A stretch of 26,235 nt of DNA from Pelomonas sp046294815 (GTDB lineage: Bacteria; Pseudomonadota; Gammaproteobacteria; Burkholderiales; Burkholderiaceae_C): NCBI GenBank assembly GCA_046294815.1, contig JBKBOJ010000046.1, positions 1 through 26,235 on the forward strand, given 5' to 3'. The first letter of the stretch is position 1; every line of letters starts with the position of its first letter. Positions 1-5,283 of the stretch are shown piece by piece. A program made the translations under genes and the position numbers. The notes under the pieces are model-generated. The model was given only the letters and a program-made list of their open reading frames with translations, had not been told where the DNA came from and did not search any database.

Positions 1-146
1 CCCACCTGTTCGTATTGGTGGGCACCATCGTCACGGGTGCATCGCCGCTGTTCAAGATGGGACGGCTGGACGCTCACTGTGCGACCCCGATTAGGAAAGT
101 GATTGACCCGCTCCCCTGTCCGGCGCTTTGCCAACAGGAGGTTGCC
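1..146 (+). other. 5' noncoding flank of the IS110 element (possible bridge-RNA region, truncated)
   Basis: This stretch precedes the IS110 transposase start and has no convincing gene of its own. It opens with an inverted repeat, CCCACC (1-6) and GGTGGG (17-22), around a 10-nt loop. IS110-group elements are known to carry a noncoding end upstream of the transposase gene that is transcribed into the bridge RNA guiding target choice, so this is where such an RNA would lie. The element's left end is outside the window, so neither the element boundary nor an RNA fold can be confirmed. An AGGAGG ribosome-binding site at 136-141 closes the region. Confidence 0.3.
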
Positions 147-1496
147 ATGTCCAAAGTTGGAAAGACGCTCGGACTGCCGATCGTCAACGCCAGAGCCGCC
201 GGCATCGACATCGGTGCGCGCATCCAGGTCGCCGCCGTACCACCCGAGCTGAGTGACGATCCGGTCCGAACGTTCGGGAGCTTCACTGCCGATATCGAGG
301 CGATGGCCAACTGGCTTGTCTCAGTGGGCATCACGACCGTGGCGATGGAATCCACGGGCGTGTACTGGGTGCCGGTCTATGAGATCTTGGAAGAGCACGG
401 GCTGACCGTTGTGCTTGCCAACGCCCGTGACTGCAAGGCAGTTCCGGGGCGCAAGAGCGATGTCAACGATGCCCAGTGGTTGCAACGGCTGCATGCGTGC
501 GGACTGCTGCGCCCGAGCTTCCATCCGGCCCGGGACATCGCGGCGCTGCGAGCCTACATGCGGATCCGAGACCGCCATCTCGAGTACGCGGCAGCGCACA
601 TGCAGCACATGCAGAAGGCGCTGACGCTGATGAACCTTCAGCTGCACCATGTGCTCAGCGATATCAGCGGCGTCACCGGCCTGAAGATCATCCGGGCCAT
701 CGTTGCGGGCGAACGGGATCCCGACGTCCTTGCATCCATGCGTGACGTTCGCTGTCGTGAGAGCCTGCTGACCATCCGGTCTGCGTTGGTGGGCAACTAC
801 CAGCCTGAGCATGTGTTCGCGCTGTCTCAAGCGCTTGCGCTGTTTGACTCTTACCAGGACCGCATCGCTGACTGCGATCGGCAGATCGAGAGCTCGTTGC
901 GCCAGCTGAACGTCGGTCGGCCTGAGCCAGAGACGAAGCTGGCGGCGCCGCGTACCAAGACCAAGCAGGTCAACGCCCCGAAGTTCGATGTGCGGGCCAT
1001 GCTGCACCAGCTGACAGGCACCGACCTGACCGCTATCCACGGGCTCGGCCCCAGCATCTCTCTGTCATTGGTCGCCGAGTGCGGCACTGACCTCAGCAAG
1101 TGGCCCACCGAGAAGCACTTCACCTCGTGGCTGTGTTTGTCGCCGGGATGCAAGATCAGCGGGGGCAAGGTGCTCTCCGCGCGTACCCGCAGGAGCTCCA
1201 GCCGCCTCGCGTCGCAGTTGCGCCTCGTGGCGGTCAACGTCGGCCGCACCGAGACTGCCCTCGGAGCGTTCTACCGCCGCTTGGCTGCGCGGATCGGTAA
1301 GGCCAAGGCCGTGACCGCCACGGCGCGCAAGCTCGCCATCCTCTTCTACCGCGCGATGCGCTTCGGCATGCAGTACCAGGACCCTGGAGCCGACCAATAC
1401 GAGCAACGGTACCGAGAACGCGTCGTCAAGCAACTCGAGCGGCGCGCCGCGCGCTTTGGCTTCGCACTGCAGCCAGTCGAGGAAGGTGTTTCTTAG
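147..1496 (+). CDS. IS110-family transposase (DEDD recombinase), 449 aa
   Basis: This is a transposase that moves its insertion sequence by a RuvC-like DEDD domain plus a C-terminal serine-containing Tnp domain. Visible acidic residues are D21 (AGIDIGA), E68 (MESTGVYW) and D105/D108 (KSDVNDAQW), in the order expected of the family. The C-terminal half (about residues 315-430) has the transposase_20 pattern with an IHGLGP motif, followed by a segment rich in serine and arginine (SARTRRSSSRLASQ) that should contain the catalytic serine. I chose the ATG at 147 because AGGAGG lies 5 nt upstream. An in-frame start at 15 would add a tail outside the family domain. At 449 aa it is longer than the roughly 330-aa members of the family. 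The frame is intact, so the element may be active. It ends directly against an IS3-type remnant. Confidence 0.93.
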   Translation: MSKVGKTLGLPIVNARAAGIDIGARIQVAAVPPELSDDPVRTFGSFTADIEAMANWLVSVGITTVAMESTGVYWVPVYEILEEHGLTVVLANARDCKAVPGRKSDVNDAQWLQRLHACGLLRPSFHPARDIAALRAYMRIRDRHLEYAAAHMQHMQKALTLMNLQLHHVLSDISGVTGLKIIRAIVAGERDPDVLASMRDVRCRESLLTIRSALVGNYQPEHVFALSQALALFDSYQDRIADCDRQIESSLRQLNVGRPEPETKLAAPRTKTKQVNAPKFDVRAMLHQLTGTDLTAIHGLGPSISLSLVAECGTDLSKWPTEKHFTSWLCLSPGCKISGGKVLSARTRRSSSRLASQLRLVAVNVGRTETALGAFYRRLAARIGKAKAVTATARKLAILFYRAMRFGMQYQDPGADQYEQRYRERVVKQLERRAARFGFALQPVEEGVS

Positions 1497-1668
1497 GAAA
1501 GAGCTGGGCATCGATCAGCAGCCCCTGACGAACCGGGAGAAGACGCTGCTGGTTGATGCCCTGAGGTCCAGCTACACGGTGACGGAGTTGCTTTGCGAAG
1601 TGGACCTGCCGCGCAGTTCCTACTTCTCCCAGGTTGCTGGGGCGCACACCACCGAGCACGGCCGTTGA
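1483..1668 (+). pseudogene. Fragment of an IS3-family transposase (OrfB N-terminal part)
   Basis: The reading frame encodes LRKELGIDQQPLTNREKTLL and, a little further on, ALRSSYTV, LLCEV and PRSSYF. This matches the pattern (T/S)NREK..L..ALR......LL...G..RSSYY found in IS3-family (IS150-like) transposases just upstream of the HTH_21/rve region. The DDE integrase core is absent, and the frame ends at a TGA at 1666-1668 shortly after the RSSYF motif. The homologous part starts at about 1483, overlapping the last codons and stop of the IS110 gene in another frame. The simplest reading is that the IS110 copy landed inside an older IS3 gene, whose 5' part would lie left of the window, and that its 3' part was later lost. 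Confidence 0.6.
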
Positions 1669-1733
1669 AGCTCGCCCCCCTTTGATCGAGCTCTTCGAAA
1701 TATGGCGTTTTCCCATAATTTCCCTTCCCTCTG

Positions 1734-1768
1734 ATCCTGCGCGGTTGCACTCGCAACCGCCGCAGGAT
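1734..1768 (+). promoter_or_regulatory. Long hairpin covering the start codon of the XRE gene
   Basis: The two arms are ATCCTGCG-CGGTTGC (1734-1748) and GCAACCG-C-CGCAGGAT (1753-1768). They pair over 15 bp with one unpaired C and an ACTC loop. The right arm ends in the first two bases of the ATG at 1767, so in RNA the start codon and the purine-rich AGG before it would be base-paired. As DNA the same dyad could be an operator for the regulator it precedes. A CATAAT at 1714-1719 is a plausible -10 box, putting the dyad in the 5' leader. No T-tract follows, which argues against a terminator. Confidence 0.5.
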
Positions 1769-2033
1769 GAGATACCCGCTCCACAGTGAGAAGTACAAGT
1801 TGTTCCTCGAGGAGCTGAACGCCCTGAGGGAAAAGGCTGGCATCAGCCAGATGGAGTTGGCAGACCGCATGCAAATCGGCCAGGACATCGTCAGCCGCTG
1901 CGAGTCCGGCCGGCGCCGCGTCGATGTCTTCGAGCTTGCGCTGTGGACCCATGCCTGCGGCACGAGCCTTGAGGCTTTCGTCAAGAAGCTGGACGAACGC
2001 ATCCAGCGGCATCAGTTCCCGAGCTTGCTGTAG
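1767..2033 (+). CDS. XRE-family helix-turn-helix regulator, 88 aa
   Basis: A small DNA-binding protein with a Cro/C1-type HTH domain (about residues 12-67): LREKAGISQMELADRM forms helices 1-2, and IVSRCESGRRRVDVFEL the recognition helix and following turn. There is no second domain, so it is probably a repressor or the antitoxin-like half of a pair rather than an enzyme. It resembles the XRE protein at 2371-2727 along its whole length (shared LHS...FL..L..LRE...Q..LA....Q..VS..ESG.RR.D), so the two are paralogues. The ATG at 1767 is supported by alignment with that paralogue (MRYPLHS versus MAKTLHS). The start codon lies inside a strong hairpin. Its stop is 8 nt from the end of the convergent BPSL0761-like gene. 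Targets are unknown. Confidence 0.82.
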   Translation: MRYPLHSEKYKLFLEELNALREKAGISQMELADRMQIGQDIVSRCESGRRRVDVFELALWTHACGTSLEAFVKKLDERIQRHQFPSLL

Positions 2034-2041
2034 CCTCTGCG

Positions 2042-2337
2042 TCAGTACAAGTGCCTGAGCACGACTCTCAGGCTGTATTCGCGCTGCTTGGAACTGGTCG
2101 GACTGGCAGCTACGCGCTGGAACAGCCGTCGGGCGTTGGACAGCACGACGGCATAGGGCTCAAGCTCGGCCGGGTCTCCCGCGTCGAATTGCCGCAGGAA
2201 GGCCAGCAACGGGTAGGCGGCCAGCAGGTGTGCAGCCTCGCCCCGCCAGGCGTTCGAGAGGCTGGTATCGCCGGAGAATTCTTCCAAGTCTCGCGGCCCC
2301 AGATGAGATTGCGTCTTCGCTCGTCAGGCGTGGTCAT
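2042..2337 (-). pseudogene. BPSL0761-like small protein gene with a frameshift
   Basis: From an ATG at 2337 the gene reads MTTPDERRRNLIWGRET. This opening resembles the MT.P.ER.R....GRE(T/F)L motif of BPSL0761-family proteins of unknown function in betaproteobacteria. Near 2288 the frame is lost. Restoring one base after the ET codons gives LEEFSGDTSLSNAWRGEAAH followed by LLAAYPLLAFL, the expected continuation (helical, ending in a LL..YP motif), through to the stop at 2042. So either the gene is broken by a 1-nt deletion or the downstream part is translated separately from the TTG at 2287. The tail after YPLLAFL (about 50 residues) is longer than I would expect for the family. It lies 33 nt downstream of the XRE gene at 2371-2727 on the same strand and was probably co-transcribed with it. 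Confidence 0.55.
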
Positions 2338-2348
2338 GGAGGCTTCAC

Positions 2349-2369
2349 CGGCGCCTGGGCTTGGCGCCG
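2349..2369 (-). terminator. Stem-loop between the minus-strand XRE gene and the BPSL0761-like gene
   Basis: CGGCGCC (2349-2355) and GGCGCCG (2363-2369) form a 7-bp stem with a 7-nt loop, starting 1 nt after the XRE stop codon. There is no T-run, so it may only attenuate transcription or stabilise the 3' end of the XRE message. Confidence 0.25.
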
Positions 2370-2370
2370 A

Positions 2371-2727
2371 TCACTTTTCGGTCAACGAGGCAGCCTGAAA
2401 CAGAAGGCTCACCCGGGAAAGAGCCGGCCGCGGCGCGCGCTTACGCGTCTTGCCGGCCTTGGGGCGCAGCCGCAGCTCGTCTAGCCGCCGAAGCTCGGCG
2501 TCAAGCTCCTTCAAGAACTTCAGGAAGCCATAGTCCAGGGCCTCCAGCCAGTCACGCAAGCCGATGATGTCCAGGCGGGTCTGGCCACTCTCAACGTGGC
2601 TGACTGCGCTTTGTGTGCGCCCGAGAAGCACCGCAAGGTCCGCCTGGCGCAAGTTGCGTGACTCCCGCAGCTTTCGCAGCTTGTCCAGAAAGATCTTGTT
2701 GTGACGGCTGTGCAGGGTCTTGGCCAT
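2371..2727 (-). CDS. XRE-family helix-turn-helix regulator, 118 aa
   Basis: A Cro/C1-type HTH protein. The HTH covers about residues 12-65 (LRESRNLRQADLAVLLGRTQ, then SAVSHVESGQTRLDIIGL). It is followed by a helical stretch with LKFLKELDAELRRLDELRLR and a basic tail (GKTRKRAPRPALSR). The N-terminal 80 residues are clearly homologous to the XRE protein at 1767-2033, so this pair arose by duplication or came in together. ATG at 2727 is the first start, and a promoter-like region with a 10-bp palindrome lies directly upstream. The BPSL0761-like gene follows on the same strand. The protein probably autoregulates through that palindrome. It could also act as the antitoxin of an uncharacterised pair, but no toxin is recognised next to it. 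Confidence 0.8.
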   Translation of the reverse strand: MAKTLHSRHNKIFLDKLRKLRESRNLRQADLAVLLGRTQSAVSHVESGQTRLDIIGLRDWLEALDYGFLKFLKELDAELRRLDELRLRPKAGKTRKRAPRPALSRVSLLFQAASLTEK

Positions 2728-2754
2728 GAATTTCTCGCAGCCTCAACCCTATCC

Positions 2755-2764
2755 GAGCCGGCTC
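2755..2764 (-). promoter_or_regulatory. Palindromic operator candidate in the promoter of the minus-strand XRE gene
   Basis: GAGCCGGCTC is a perfect 10-bp palindrome 28 nt upstream of the XRE ATG (2727). On the minus strand it sits between a TTGATA hexamer (best -35 candidate) and TAGGGT (weak -10 candidate), 15 bp apart. An XRE protein binding there would block its own promoter. Support is positional only. Confidence 0.35.
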
Positions 2765-2861
2765 AATATCAAGAATCTGCATATGGAAGCCAGCCCCGAA
2801 GAATTGCTGGCACGTCAACAATCCAGCCGACGAACGCCTTGCTGTTCACGGCAACAGTCCG

Positions 2862-3371
2862 ATGTTCCATTCGCTCCCGCAGTACGAGTTTCATATTCCT
2901 GAGGGTCTGGCCGCGCCAGGCAGCAAGCACTGGCGGGCCGTGGTGATGACGCTCCACATGCCATGGTTCCTGCTGACGCTTGAGCGCGTCGACGACGAGG
3001 ACAAAGATGTGCGGATGAGCTACACCCTATGCATCGCCTGGGAAACCGACCTCGCCGACGCGATCAAGTCGATCGACGCCAACCGCGTCCGGGGCCTTGT
3101 CGCCATGATGCCGGCCTGGGCGTCGCCTACCGGCCAGTGGTCCTCGCGACAGATCACCGAGGTCTGGCTGGACAGTGGCGACAACGGCACCTTTGTCACG
3201 CTGACAGACAACGCTGGCGAGCGGTTCGATGCCGGCATCCGTGGCGAAGCGCCGCGGGCCGGTTCTGCCGGCGAATTGCTACTGCGCCTGCCGTCTAGCA
3301 AGCAGCGGACGCTGCGACCGCGCCAGGCCGGTTCCGGCCGTGCCCGGCGGCGGGCCCAAGCGTCGAAATGA
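2862..3371 (+). CDS. Hypothetical protein, 169 aa
   Basis: I do not recognise this protein. It has no signal peptide or clear membrane helix. Residues 1-120 look like a compact globular domain rich in tryptophan (HWRAVVMTL, PWFLLTLERV, CIAWETDL, PAWASPTGQW, TEVWLDSGD). The C-terminal 30 residues are strongly basic (LRPRQAGSGRARRRAQASK), suggestive of nucleic-acid contact. The start at 2862 is the first ATG of the frame, with no strong ribosome-binding site. Its stop overlaps an in-frame ATG of the next gene (ATGA at 3368-3371), so the two are probably translationally coupled. The location between XRE genes and a horizontally acquired ttcA marks it as accessory cargo. Confidence 0.6.
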   Translation: MFHSLPQYEFHIPEGLAAPGSKHWRAVVMTLHMPWFLLTLERVDDEDKDVRMSYTLCIAWETDLADAIKSIDANRVRGLVAMMPAWASPTGQWSSRQITEVWLDSGDNGTFVTLTDNAGERFDAGIRGEAPRAGSAGELLLRLPSSKQRTLRPRQAGSGRARRRAQASK

Positions 3372-3391
3372 GCTCACGCCATGGAGCAACG

Positions 3392-3631
3392 ATGCAGCGC
3401 TACTTCGATATCCGCAAAGGGATCATGCTGGGCTTCTTCAACGGCCGCGAGCAATACGACGAGCTGATCGAACCGCGCCAGGGCCAGCTCATGTTCGACG
3501 GGTGCGATATCTACTGGCTCATCGACGGCGAGCAGCGCATGTCGGAGACGATCAACAACGCCATCGGCATCTGGCTCGCAGACGGAAGCATCGAAGAGGT
3601 GATCTTTGAACAGGTCGCTGGTAACCCGTAG
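3392..3631 (+). CDS. Hypothetical small acidic protein, 79 aa
   Basis: I do not recognise the family. The protein starts MQRYFDIRKGIMLGFFNG and continues with a DGCDIYWLIDGEQR segment and an alternating hydrophobic/acidic tail (WLADGSIEEVIFEQV), which suggests a small beta-rich fold. I prefer the ATG at 3392 because GGAG lies 5 nt upstream. An in-frame ATG at 3368 overlaps the stop of the preceding gene and would add eight residues. The 3' end overlaps the possible start of the next gene (TTG 3606). The tight packing of this gene with its two neighbours is what makes it credible. Confidence 0.55.
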   Translation: MQRYFDIRKGIMLGFFNGREQYDELIEPRQGQLMFDGCDIYWLIDGEQRMSETINNAIGIWLADGSIEEVIFEQVAGNP

Positions 3632-3866
3632 ATCAAAACGGCAGCAGCCATCCTTGGTGACGACGCTGAAGCGACGCCCGGACGGCACGCATGTCCTCGT
3701 GGTGCCATGTGACACCTCTCCTTGGCGCCTAGGCCAGCGCGTGTGGTTTCAGGCCGCTCGCGGCCGAATTGAGATCACCTCGAAGCCTGAAGGCTGCCGA
3801 GGCGATCGCAGGCATAGCGGTCGCGTTCGACGTGGTCTGGTGGCGCGGGAGCACGTAGGGCCGTAG
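3606..3866 (+). CDS. Hypothetical small basic protein, possibly AbrB/MazE-like
   Basis: The middle of the reading frame, LVTTLKRRPDGTHVLVVPCD followed by RLGQRVWF and GRIEIT, follows the beta-strand pattern of swapped-hairpin (AbrB/MazE/SpoVT-like) DNA-binding proteins: a strand, a turn, V..P, then G..V.....G.I.I. This is a pattern resemblance, not a family assignment. The start is unsettled: TTG 3606, TTG 3654 or GTG 3657, and the last two begin just where the recognisable part begins. After GRIEITSKPEG the sequence becomes arginine-rich and unlike a folded domain, so the 3' end may be frameshifted. If the assignment holds, this would be an antitoxin-like member of the 2862-3866 cassette. 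Confidence 0.35.
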   Translation: MNRSLVTRRSKRQQPSLVTTLKRRPDGTHVLVVPCDTSPWRLGQRVWFQAARGRIEITSKPEGCRGDRRHSGRVRRGLVAREHVGP

Positions 3867-3882
3867 CTGCTCGAGAAGTTGA

Positions 3883-4158
3883 GGACTGAATGAGTCGTGT
3901 TGCCTTGACGTCGGAGCGGCAGCGACTGTCTCTGCGAGCGTCGCATCATTCATTGCGGGACAGCGCGACCTTCTGGCGCGCCTAGAGCGGTTCGCCGAGA
4001 CTCATGAGTACCGTCAGCTGCTGGTCGTGGCGGCACCCATGGCAGAGGGCGATGCGGAACCTTGGCTGGCCGAGTGGCTGATTCAACCCGCCTTCGCATT
4101 GGCTGAGCTACCCACCCGCGGTAGCCCGCTGTCTTATTCAATAGCGATTGTGTTCTGA
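3883..4158 (+). pseudogene. Truncated coding remnant (no usable start)
   Basis: An open frame runs from a stop at 3880-3882 to a TGA at 4156-4158 and has amino-acid composition typical of real protein: SFIAGQRDLLARLERFAETH followed by EYRQLLVV and AEPWLAEWLIQPAFALAELP. There is no ATG/GTG/TTG early in the frame, so the 5' part is missing or frameshifted. The WLAEWL..PAFALAE segment faintly recalls the C-terminal toxin-binding domain of Xre/MbcA/ParS-type antitoxins, but this is weak. The 3' end runs 25 nt into the end of the minus-strand ttcA, which suggests that the gene was cut when that ttcA arrived. Alternatively this is a chance open frame. Confidence 0.35.
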
Positions 4159-5078
4159 AACTGATCGAGAGTGTCGTCTCGATCAAAGAGGATATCGCCG
4201 TACGTTTTGTCGTAGGCAACGCCCTCGAACTTCTCAAAGTCGAATAGCTTGTGATCCATCATGTGCGACGGGACGATGTTCGACATGGCCGAGAACATGC
4301 TTCGCAGCCGTTGGGGATGCTCGCGATCCCAGCCTTGCAAGAGTTCCTTCATTGCCTGACGTTGCAGGTTGGGCTGCGAACCACACAGGTTGCAAGGGAT
4401 GATCGGGAACTGCATCGCGGCTGCGTACTTCTTGATGTCCGCCTCCTTGCAGTAGGCCAGCGGCCGGATCACGACGTTGCTGCCGTCGTCGGACTTCAGC
4501 TTGGGCGGCATAGTCTTGATCCGCCCGCCGAAGAACATGTTCAGCAGCAGCGTCTCGAGGATGTCGTCACGGTGGTGACCTAGCGCAATCTTCGTGGCGC
4601 CCAGTTCCTTTGCAGTGCGATAGAGAATGCCGCGGCGAAGGCGTGAGCAAAGCGAGCAGGTGGTCTTGCCAGGTGCCACTTTCTCTTTGACGATGCTGTA
4701 GGTGTCCTGCTCAACGATCCTGAACGGGATGTCGCGCTCGGTGAAGTAGCGTGGAAGGACATCCTCAGGGAAGCCTGGCTGCTTCTGGTCGAGGTTGACG
4801 GCAATGACGTCGAACTTGATGGGTGCAACATGCTTCAGGTACAGCAGGGTGTCCAGCATCGTGTACGAGTCGGCCCCCCCCGACATACAAGCCATGATCA
4901 AGTCACCGTCTTGAATCATGGTGAAGTCTTGAATGGCGCGACCGGTCAGGCGCCTGATTTTCTTCTGCACGCCCTGCGCCGAGTTGCTCAGCTCGGGTGT
5001 CTCGCGGCGCAAAAACGACCTATCCCGCATGTCGAGGTCCTGCGTCTGAAGGCTGGCGATTGGATCGAGAGTGTTCAT
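4134..5078 (-). CDS. ttcA: Acquired TtcA (tRNA 2-thiocytidine biosynthesis), PP-loop lysine replaced, 314 aa
   Basis: TtcA thiolates cytidine 32 of certain tRNAs, using an ATP-binding PP-loop domain and a [4Fe-4S] cluster held by three cysteines. Here C141 and C144 (TTCSLCSRLRRG) and C229 (IIPCNLCGSQ, with C232 nearby) are present, as are GHHRDD, NMFFGG and the VNLDQKQPGFPEDVLP block. Length is normal. The PP-loop reads SGGADS (66-71) where TtcA proteins have SGGKDS. The altered codon lies at the end of a run of eight G on the coding strand. Codon use is less GC-rich than in the neighbouring backbone, and the protein differs substantially from the truncated TtcA at 5284-6029 (by eye perhaps two thirds identical over the shared part). 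It therefore looks horizontally acquired and may replace the broken native gene. ATG 5078 matches the usual N-terminus. Confidence 0.9.
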   Translation of the reverse strand: MNTLDPIASLQTQDLDMRDRSFLRRETPELSNSAQGVQKKIRRLTGRAIQDFTMIQDGDLIMACMSGGADSYTMLDTLLYLKHVAPIKFDVIAVNLDQKQPGFPEDVLPRYFTERDIPFRIVEQDTYSIVKEKVAPGKTTCSLCSRLRRGILYRTAKELGATKIALGHHRDDILETLLLNMFFGGRIKTMPPKLKSDDGSNVVIRPLAYCKEADIKKYAAAMQFPIIPCNLCGSQPNLQRQAMKELLQGWDREHPQRLRSMFSAMSNIVPSHMMDHKLFDFEKFEGVAYDKTYGDILFDRDDTLDQFQNTIAIE

Positions 5079-5283
5079 TGGTTTTTCTTCCAGAACTTTA
5101 GATTGTCCTTGAAGCCCGGGATGAGCAGCAGCCCTTGCCCGACCTACCCGTTCGCTACGTGGAAGGTGTCAACTTCGTCGCCTGGAAATCTGTCAACTTC
5201 GGCGCAGCCGGAAAAGTAGCTCTTCACCTATGAAAAGCCCACGCAAACAGCCTGCCTTGTTAGACCAGTTAGTCCAATAAGCA
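5079..5283. other. Mosaic junction between the accessory segment and native ttcA
   Basis: This gap separates the start of the acquired ttcA from the broken native ttcA. The first part should hold the promoter of the minus-strand ttcA, but I see no convincing -10/-35 pair. The second half looks like a mobile-element end. It has two TGTCAACTTCG direct repeats and then an ATG at 5230 opening MKSPRKQPALLDQLVQ and a stop, which could be the first codons of a lost transposase. It also has a short repeat TTAGACCAG/TTAGTCCAA at about 5260-5277. The native ttcA sequence resumes at 5284 with AAG GAC AGC. Confidence 0.4.
5167..5201 (+). repeat. Direct repeat TGTCAACTTCG, two copies 24 nt apart
   Basis: TGTCAACTTCG occurs at 5167-5177 and again at 5191-5201. 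Both copies are followed by similar bases (TCGCC and GCGCA). Several insertion-sequence and transposon families (IS21-like, Tn7/Tn5053-like) begin with TGT and carry multiple transposase-binding repeats at their ends. The repeats may be the remnant of such an end. No transposase of these families is present nearby. Confidence 0.4.

Noticed and set aside
3729..3953. 74-codon minus-strand frame in the accessory segment
   Set aside because: It has no ribosome-binding site, straddles the ends of two better-supported plus-strand frames, and resembles nothing known to me.
5207..5280. Idea that the ttcA break is a Tn7-type insertion
   Set aside because: No Tn7-type transposition genes are visible, and the TGTCAACTTCG repeats point the wrong way for the right end of an element lying to the left.
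1..5283. A complete integrative element with its own integrase
   Set aside because: No tyrosine or serine integrase gene is present in the visible part and no matching att repeats were found at both sides. The left boundary is outside the window.
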